A stretch of DNA of 64,000 nucleotides, from NCBI GenBank assembly GCA_022865305.1, contig JALHSP010000026.1, positions 186,001-250,000 of the forward strand, written 5' to 3'. The stretch is from Bacteroidales bacterium. GTDB taxonomy: Bacteria > Bacteroidota > Bacteroidia > Bacteroidales > VadinHA17. The position numbers and the translations under genes were made by a program. This document shows positions 58,710-64,000 of this stretch, in pieces. The notes beneath the pieces were generated by a model. The model was not told where the DNA came from. It saw only the letters and a program-made list of their open reading frames with translations, and searched no databases. Position 1 is the stretch's first letter. The number at the start of each line of letters is the position of its first letter.

Positions 58710-61139
58710 ATGAAACCTCCTAAAAGAATTATCTTTTTCCTGCTTTTAATAGGACTATATGTCTCTGTTTCGGGTTTTGTCTCATCTTCGGGTACACGTA
58801 AGAAATCAATACCCCAGTATGAAGGTGAGATTATTATCTCCGGACTGATTGATAAGGTCACAGTATACAGGGATGAGAGGGGCATGCCTCATATTTATGC
58901 TGGCAATGAACATGATCTGTATCTGGCAGTAGGGTTTATATCAGCCCAGGAAAGGCTCTGGCAGATGGATCTGATCCGGCGCAGTTCAACAGGCCGCCTT
59001 TCAGAAATATTAGGTGATAAAAAAAATACTTCACCTGAAATAATGGGTAAGTCTTTTTTGCAGGCTGATATGTTTGCAAGGTATCTTCAGATACAGGAAA
59101 AGTCGAAGATTGTCCTGGAGAAAGAAAATCCTGAAATAATAAGTTGCCTGCAGGCTTATGCTGATGGCGTAAATGCTTTTATTAAAACCTCATCTGACAA
59201 GCTGCCTCTCGAATTCAGGATACTCTCATACACTCCAGACCCATGGACACTGGAGGATATGGCCAATATAATAGGATTCATGGGATGGAATCTGACTTCA
59301 AGGAATCTGACCTCTGAGATCTTCAGCTATCAGCTGGTAAAGAAACTGGGTATCGAAAAGGCCTCCAGGTTGCTTCCTGACTGGAAAATACCAACAGAAT
59401 ATGCCTATCCTGATTTTGAGATCAGTGAAGAGCTTCTATCCAGCATACAATCATTTGTTTCATCATTTGACCAGGTTGCAGAACTTGGGGTGACTGCATT
59501 TTCGGGGAGTAATAACTGGGCTGTTTCCGGAAACAGGACAGAAACCGGAAAGCCAATCCTTTCAAACGATATGCATCTGACTCTCAGCTCCCCTGGCATA
59601 TGGATGCAGATGCACCAGGTGATCCCGGGGAAACTTAACGTTACCGGTGTTCTGATCCCTGGTCAGCCTTTTATTGTAGCTGGCCATAATGAAAGAATTG
59701 CATGGGGGATGACCAACCTTATGGTGGATAATGTGGATCTTTATGCCGAAAAGATAAATCCTGAAAATCATAACCAGTATTTTTTCAACGGAGAATGGAA
59801 AGATATGGCAAGCAAGGATGAAATAATTAATATTAAAAAAAGGAAGCAGGATACACTTACTGTTAAATTCACTCACAGGGGAGCAATTATTTCAGAATTA
59901 AAGGATGTAAAGGATGTTACTTTGAGCATGAGATGGTCAGGGTATGATTATAGCGATGAGATCAGATCAGTGTACTTGCTTAACAGAGCAGCAGGGTGGG
60001 AGGATTTCAGGGAAGGATTGAAAACATTCAGGGCAGTAAGCCAGAATTTTGTTTATGCCGATGTCGATGGTAACATAGGTTTGAATGTTGGAGGTGGTAT
60101 TGCTATAAGAAAAGGTGGAGGAATCATGATACAGAATGGAGAAACCGATGAATTTGACTGGAAAGGATATGTTCCTTTTGAGCAGCTTCCTTTCAGCTTC
60201 AATCCTGAAAAAGGGCATGTTTCATCGGCTAATAATAAAGCTGTAAACGATGATTATCCGTACTATATCAGTTATGACTTTGTTGTACCATACAGGATAA
60301 ACAGGATAAGGCAAATGCTTGATGAAAAGGAGGTTTTCGGGATAGAAGATTTTAAACGAATGATAAATGATCAGCATTCCGATCTGGCCGCATTACTGAC
60401 ACCCTATATCCTCAGGCTTAATAACAGAACGGAAGAACTGACTCCTCAGGAAAAGAGTGCACTGGCTGCCCTGACAGGATGGGATTATGATATGAACGCC
60501 AGCTTAATAGCTCCCACAATATTTGAATTTTTCAGAAATAGTTTCAGAAAAAACCTTCTGGCTGATGATATGGGTGACTTTTTCAGTCAGATATTTTATA
60601 TGACGGCAGAATACTATGTGTACCGTATCCTTAAAACCGGATCGGATGACCTGGTAGATAATATTAATACACCTGAAAAAGAAACAATTGATGACATTGT
60701 GATGCAAAGCTTTAAAGAGTGCATTAAATCGCTGATAAAAAAGCAAGGGAAAAATCAGGAAAGATGGAACTGGGGTGATATTCATAAAATTACTATTAAG
60801 CATCCTTTAGGTTCCGTAAAAATACTTAACTGTCTCTATAATCTGAATTCGGATAAATATGGCATAGGGGGAAGTGATCATACTGTCAGTCCTTATTTTT
60901 CCTTTGTTCCGGGATTTAAAGTAGCACACGGGGCATCAGAAAGGCATATATTCAATACTGCTGACTGGGATGAATCATTAACAGTATTACCTGGCGGAGC
61001 TTCGGGAATGCCGGCAAGCGAGTTTTATCTCTCCCAGGTAGAAACATATCTCAACGGTAATTTTTATAAGGATTATTTTTCATATGATGCAGTTAAATCC
61101 TCGGCAAAATATACCCTGATACTTAAACCGGAAAAATAG
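58710..61139 (+). CDS. Penicillin acylase-family Ntn hydrolase 1
   Basis: 809 residues. N-terminal signal or anchor (IIFFLLLIGLYVSVSG), then the alpha chain (VTVYRDERGMPHIYAGNEHD). The beta chain starts at the nucleophile Ser267 in AFSGSNNWAV, produced by self-cleavage after the Gly. Later motifs: NDMHL, PGIWMQMHQVIPG, GQPFIVAGHNERIAWGMTN, the oxyanion-hole-type NNKAVNDDYPYY, and FNTADWDESL near the C-terminus. The enzymes split amide bonds, such as acyl-homoserine lactones or lipoamino acids. The natural substrate is unknown. A close paralogue follows. Confidence 0.94.
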   Translation: MKPPKRIIFFLLLIGLYVSVSGFVSSSGTRKKSIPQYEGEIIISGLIDKVTVYRDERGMPHIYAGNEHDLYLAVGFISAQERLWQMDLIRRSSTGRLSEILGDKKNTSPEIMGKSFLQADMFARYLQIQEKSKIVLEKENPEIISCLQAYADGVNAFIKTSSDKLPLEFRILSYTPDPWTLEDMANIIGFMGWNLTSRNLTSEIFSYQLVKKLGIEKASRLLPDWKIPTEYAYPDFEISEELLSSIQSFVSSFDQVAELGVTAFSGSNNWAVSGNRTETGKPILSNDMHLTLSSPGIWMQMHQVIPGKLNVTGVLIPGQPFIVAGHNERIAWGMTNLMVDNVDLYAEKINPENHNQYFFNGEWKDMASKDEIINIKKRKQDTLTVKFTHRGAIISELKDVKDVTLSMRWSGYDYSDEIRSVYLLNRAAGWEDFREGLKTFRAVSQNFVYADVDGNIGLNVGGGIAIRKGGGIMIQNGETDEFDWKGYVPFEQLPFSFNPEKGHVSSANNKAVNDDYPYYISYDFVVPYRINRIRQMLDEKEVFGIEDFKRMINDQHSDLAALLTPYILRLNNRTEELTPQEKSALAALTGWDYDMNASLIAPTIFEFFRNSFRKNLLADDMGDFFSQIFYMTAEYYVYRILKTGSDDLVDNINTPEKETIDDIVMQSFKECIKSLIKKQGKNQERWNWGDIHKITIKHPLGSVKILNCLYNLNSDKYGIGGSDHTVSPYFSFVPGFKVAHGASERHIFNTADWDESLTVLPGGASGMPASEFYLSQVETYLNGNFYKDYFSYDAVKSSAKYTLILKPEK

Positions 61140-61169
61140 TACATTAGAATAAATTAAATTATCGGTCTT

Positions 61170-63563
61170 ATGAAAATAATTAAATCAATTCTGTTTTCAC
61201 TTTTAGTGCTTATTGTAATTGCAGTGGTTGCAGGTCTGATACTTGTTACCGGGATTAAACACGGAGCAGTGCCGGAATACGAAGGAGAACTTACTCTTTC
61301 AGGACTTACAAATGAGGTTACTGTCTACAGAGATGAAAGGGGGATGCCTCATATTTATGCAGAAAATGAGCATGACCTGTATTATGCGGTCGGTTATGTG
61401 ATGGCACAGGAAAGGTTGTGGTTTATGGATCTTATACGGCGTGCCACAACAGGACGGTTGTCTGAAGTTATGGACGAATCGCTTGCAGAGACCGATAAAT
61501 TCCTCAGGTGCCTTGAAATGACAGCAAAATCGAAAATGGTATTGAGCAATGAAGATCCTGCTGTTATATCCTACCTGCAGGCATATACTGACGGTGTAAA
61601 TGCCTATATAGCTGATGCCGGGAAAAAGCTTCCGCCGGAATTCAGGATACTTTCCTACAAACCTGATCCATGGAAACTTGAAGATATTGCCAATATTATC
61701 GGATATATGGGATGGGATCTTGCAAAGGATAATCTGACACAGGAGATTTTTTATTACAGGCTGGCACAAAAATCAGGGATTGAAAAGGCAACTCAGCTCA
61801 TTCCTGACTGGAATGCAGTTAATTCAGTAGTTTTCCCCGATTATAAAATAAATGATACTTTATTAAAAGAAGCCCAGGCTTTCATTTCATCAATGGATAA
61901 ACTGAAAGCACTGGGAGTAGTGTCTTTTTCCGGAAGCAATAACTGGGCTGTTGCAGGCAGGAAAACTGAAACAGGCAAACCGATTTTCTCAAATGACATG
62001 CATCTCGATTTTGGCTCTCCGGGTATATGGTTTCAAATGCACCAGGTAATCCCCGGAAAGCTTAATGTCACGGGAGTTGCTGTTCCGGGTCAGCCTTTTA
62101 TCGTCTGCGGGCATAATGAGAAAATTGCCTGGGGCATGACTAATCTTATGGTTGACGATATTGACCTTTTTGCCGAAAAGATCAATCCTGAAAATGAGAA
62201 TCAGTATTATTTCAATGGCGAATGGAAAGATATGGCAGTGAAAAAAGAAATAATAAAAATAAAAGGAGGGAAGCAGGATTCGGTTATTATTAAATATACT
62301 CACAGGGGACCAATTATCTCGGGATACAGGAATGTAAAGGATGCATCACTGAGCATGAGATGGTCCGGATATGATTCCAGCGATGAACTCAGGACCGTGT
62401 GCCTCCTGAACAGAGCCTCAGGATGGGATGAGTTCCGGTCGGCAATCAATACCTTCAGATCAATAAGTCAGAATTTTGCTTATGCCGATGTTGAAGGTAA
62501 TATCGGATTAAATACCGGTGGGGGTATTCCCATAAGAAAAGGGAATGGATCACTAATCAGGAACGGAGAAACTGAAGAATATGACTGGAAAGAATTCGTT
62601 CCGTTTGAACAGCTGCCCAATAGCTTCAACCCCGAAAAAGGATATGTTTCTTCAGCCAATAATAAAACAGTAGCCGAAGGGTATCCATATTATATAAGTT
62701 CAAACTTTGCTCTCCCTTACAGGATAAGCAGGATCAGGCAGATGCTTGAAGAAAAAGAAATTTTCTCCCTTGAGGACTTTAAAAGGATGATAACTGACCA
62801 GCATTCTGATTATGCTGCTTTGATGACGCCCTTCATACTGAGGCTGAATGACAGAAAAGATAAGCTTACTTCAGCTGAAACCGATGCACTGAACACTCTT
62901 AACGGGTGGGACTATGATATGAATGCAGATCTTGTTGCACCTTCAGTCTTTGAATTCTTCAGGATAAGTTTCATCAGGAATATACTCTCTGATGAACTGC
63001 AGGAACTTTTCGACAATTTGATTTCTGTATCAAAAGATTACTATATATACAGAATCCTTAAAACAGGACCGGATGAATGGGTTGATGACATCAACAGTCC
63101 GGAGAAGGAGACTCTTGATGATATAATTCTGAAGAGTTTTAAGGATTGTGTTGCATCAATTACCGCCCGGTTCGGAGAAGACCAGTCAAAGTGGAAATGG
63201 GGCAATATTCATAAGATCACCATCAGCCATCCTTTGGGATCAGTGAAGCTACTTGACAGGGTATTTGGGTTTAACTCGGATGAGTATCCTGTCGGAGGAA
63301 GTGATCATACCGTTTGCCCTTACTCTTTCGATCCCGGGTTTATTATAAACAACGGAGCTTCCGAGAGGCATATCTTTAATACGGCAGACTGGGATGAGTC
63401 ATATACTGTTATTCCTACCGGGGCCTCAGGGATTCCTGCAAGCGAATTTTATCTGTCGCAGATGAAAACATATATTGAAGGGAAATTTTATAAGGATGCT
63501 TTTACAGATGGTGCTGTGAAAGCAGCAGCGAAGTACACTTTGAAGCTAATGCCGGGGAAATAG
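61170..63563 (+). CDS. Penicillin acylase-family Ntn hydrolase 2
   Basis: 797 residues, paralogue of the upstream gene with the same landmarks over the whole length (DERGMPHIYAENEHDLYYAV, FSGSNNWAVAG with nucleophile Ser256, NDMHLDFGSPGIWFQMH, GHNEKIAWGMTN, FNTADWDESY). It has an N-terminal membrane anchor (ILFSLLVLIVIAVVAGLILV) and is 30 nt downstream, so it is co-transcribed. The N-terminal spacer region and several loops differ, so substrate may have diverged. A local tandem duplication is the simplest origin. Confidence 0.94.
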   Translation: MKIIKSILFSLLVLIVIAVVAGLILVTGIKHGAVPEYEGELTLSGLTNEVTVYRDERGMPHIYAENEHDLYYAVGYVMAQERLWFMDLIRRATTGRLSEVMDESLAETDKFLRCLEMTAKSKMVLSNEDPAVISYLQAYTDGVNAYIADAGKKLPPEFRILSYKPDPWKLEDIANIIGYMGWDLAKDNLTQEIFYYRLAQKSGIEKATQLIPDWNAVNSVVFPDYKINDTLLKEAQAFISSMDKLKALGVVSFSGSNNWAVAGRKTETGKPIFSNDMHLDFGSPGIWFQMHQVIPGKLNVTGVAVPGQPFIVCGHNEKIAWGMTNLMVDDIDLFAEKINPENENQYYFNGEWKDMAVKKEIIKIKGGKQDSVIIKYTHRGPIISGYRNVKDASLSMRWSGYDSSDELRTVCLLNRASGWDEFRSAINTFRSISQNFAYADVEGNIGLNTGGGIPIRKGNGSLIRNGETEEYDWKEFVPFEQLPNSFNPEKGYVSSANNKTVAEGYPYYISSNFALPYRISRIRQMLEEKEIFSLEDFKRMITDQHSDYAALMTPFILRLNDRKDKLTSAETDALNTLNGWDYDMNADLVAPSVFEFFRISFIRNILSDELQELFDNLISVSKDYYIYRILKTGPDEWVDDINSPEKETLDDIILKSFKDCVASITARFGEDQSKWKWGNIHKITISHPLGSVKLLDRVFGFNSDEYPVGGSDHTVCPYSFDPGFIINNGASERHIFNTADWDESYTVIPTGASGIPASEFYLSQMKTYIEGKFYKDAFTDGAVKAAAKYTLKLMPGK

Positions 63564-63632
63564 GACCTCACCCCGGCCCTCTCGAACAAGATCGGGACAG
63601 GCTCTTCCCTTGAGTACATGGTATTCTGCTTC

Positions 63633-64000
63633 CTAAACCGTCATTACATCCTTTTCTTTCATCGCCATCACTTTATCGACCTTAGTGTTGAAATCACTGG
63701 TCATCTCCTGGACTTTTTCGACGGCATCTTTTTCCATATCTTCAGGCAAACCATCCTTGAGCAATTGTTTAAGCTCATCGTTTGCGAATTTACGTGCATT
63801 CCGTACGCTGATCTTTGCTGTCTCACCCTCATTGCGCACCTGTTTGACAAGCTGATGCCTTCTTTCTTCTGTAAGGGGAGGGATATTTATCCGGATAACC
63901 TCACCGTTGTTAACAGGAGTAAGCCCGATATTTGCTGCCATTATTGCCTTTTCAATAGTGCCGAGCATGGTTTTTTCCCACGGTTGTATCATTATTGTCT
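63633..64000 (-). CDS. frr: Ribosome recycling factor, 3' part
   Basis: The last ~122 codons; the 5' end lies beyond the window. It reads MIQPWEKTMLGTIEKAIMAA, INIPPLTEERRHQLVKQVRN, ARKFANDELKQLLKDGLPED and ends MAMKEKDVMTV, the C-terminal two-thirds of RRF. RRF splits terminated ribosomes with EF-G. Core gene, normal sequence. Confidence 0.96.
   Translation of the reverse strand, partial: TIMIQPWEKTMLGTIEKAIMAANIGLTPVNNGEVIRINIPPLTEERRHQLVKQVRNEGETAKISVRNARKFANDELKQLLKDGLPEDMEKDAVEKVQEMTSDFNTKVDKVMAMKEKDVMTV

Overview
The window looks like chromosome from an uncultured Bacteroidota member, most likely a Bacteroidales relative. This is inferred from several signals. There are three TonB-dependent receptors with CarboxypepD_reg-like N-termini, and an ECF-sigma/FecR pair next to an STN/CarboxypepD protein. 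There is a LytS/LytTR two-component pair, and many lipoproteins with short lipoboxes. Several promoters fit the Bacteroidetes pattern TTTG-N19..21-TAnnTTTG. There is no rRNA, CRISPR array or prophage. One tRNA is present, tRNA-Leu(CAA).

Layout. 0-9.3 kb is an accessory region. It holds the 3' part of a metallo-beta-lactamase-fold gene overlapping a GT4 glycosyltransferase, a PemK/MazF-like gene overlapping a membrane protein, and a complete type I restriction-modification operon (hsdR split in two, hsdM, hsdS). An IS200-like REP-associated transposase and three hairpins sit inside that operon. 9.4-18 kb is a decayed zone rich in short repeats: relic genes, a ThuA gene with a nonsense codon, a PQQ-propeller gene with a frameshift and a nonsense codon, plus intact NlpC/P60, HEXXH peptidase and Tat-exported aldo/keto reductase genes. 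18.1-23.2 kb encodes three consecutive membrane-fusion lipoproteins and one MacB-type permease with no ATPase. 23.6-33.2 kb has a solo HicB-like protein, a lipoprotein, a TonB receptor, and an apparent TonB receptor-TPR-histidine kinase-LytTR operon.

33.5-40.5 kb is the most unusual locus. A small three-helix membrane protein, a 979-residue protein ending in a CHAT (caspase-like) protease domain, and a ComEC-like MBL hydrolase form a tight operon with a near-consensus promoter. A lipoprotein/membrane protein with an IPT/TIG-like segment lies downstream. This resembles a membrane-linked protease conflict system, but that function is inference.

40.8-48.9 kb has an FMN reductase, a RhlE-type helicase, an ORF6N protein with a damaged start, an OMP_b-brl_3 TonB receptor, a patch of gene fragments, and the tRNA. 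49-64 kb is mostly core: a DUF1080 lipoprotein, dxs, an OmpA-like lipoprotein, a four-gene sigma/FecR operon, a radical SAM/SPASM enzyme, two tandem penicillin-acylase paralogues, and the 3' part of frr.

The intergenic DNA is a mosaic of several repeat families: REP-like double hairpins, CTGCCTGCC inverted repeats, roughly 10-nt tandem repeats and purine tracts. Some copies run into gene ends and appear to supply the C-terminal codons of dxs and the DUF1080 gene.
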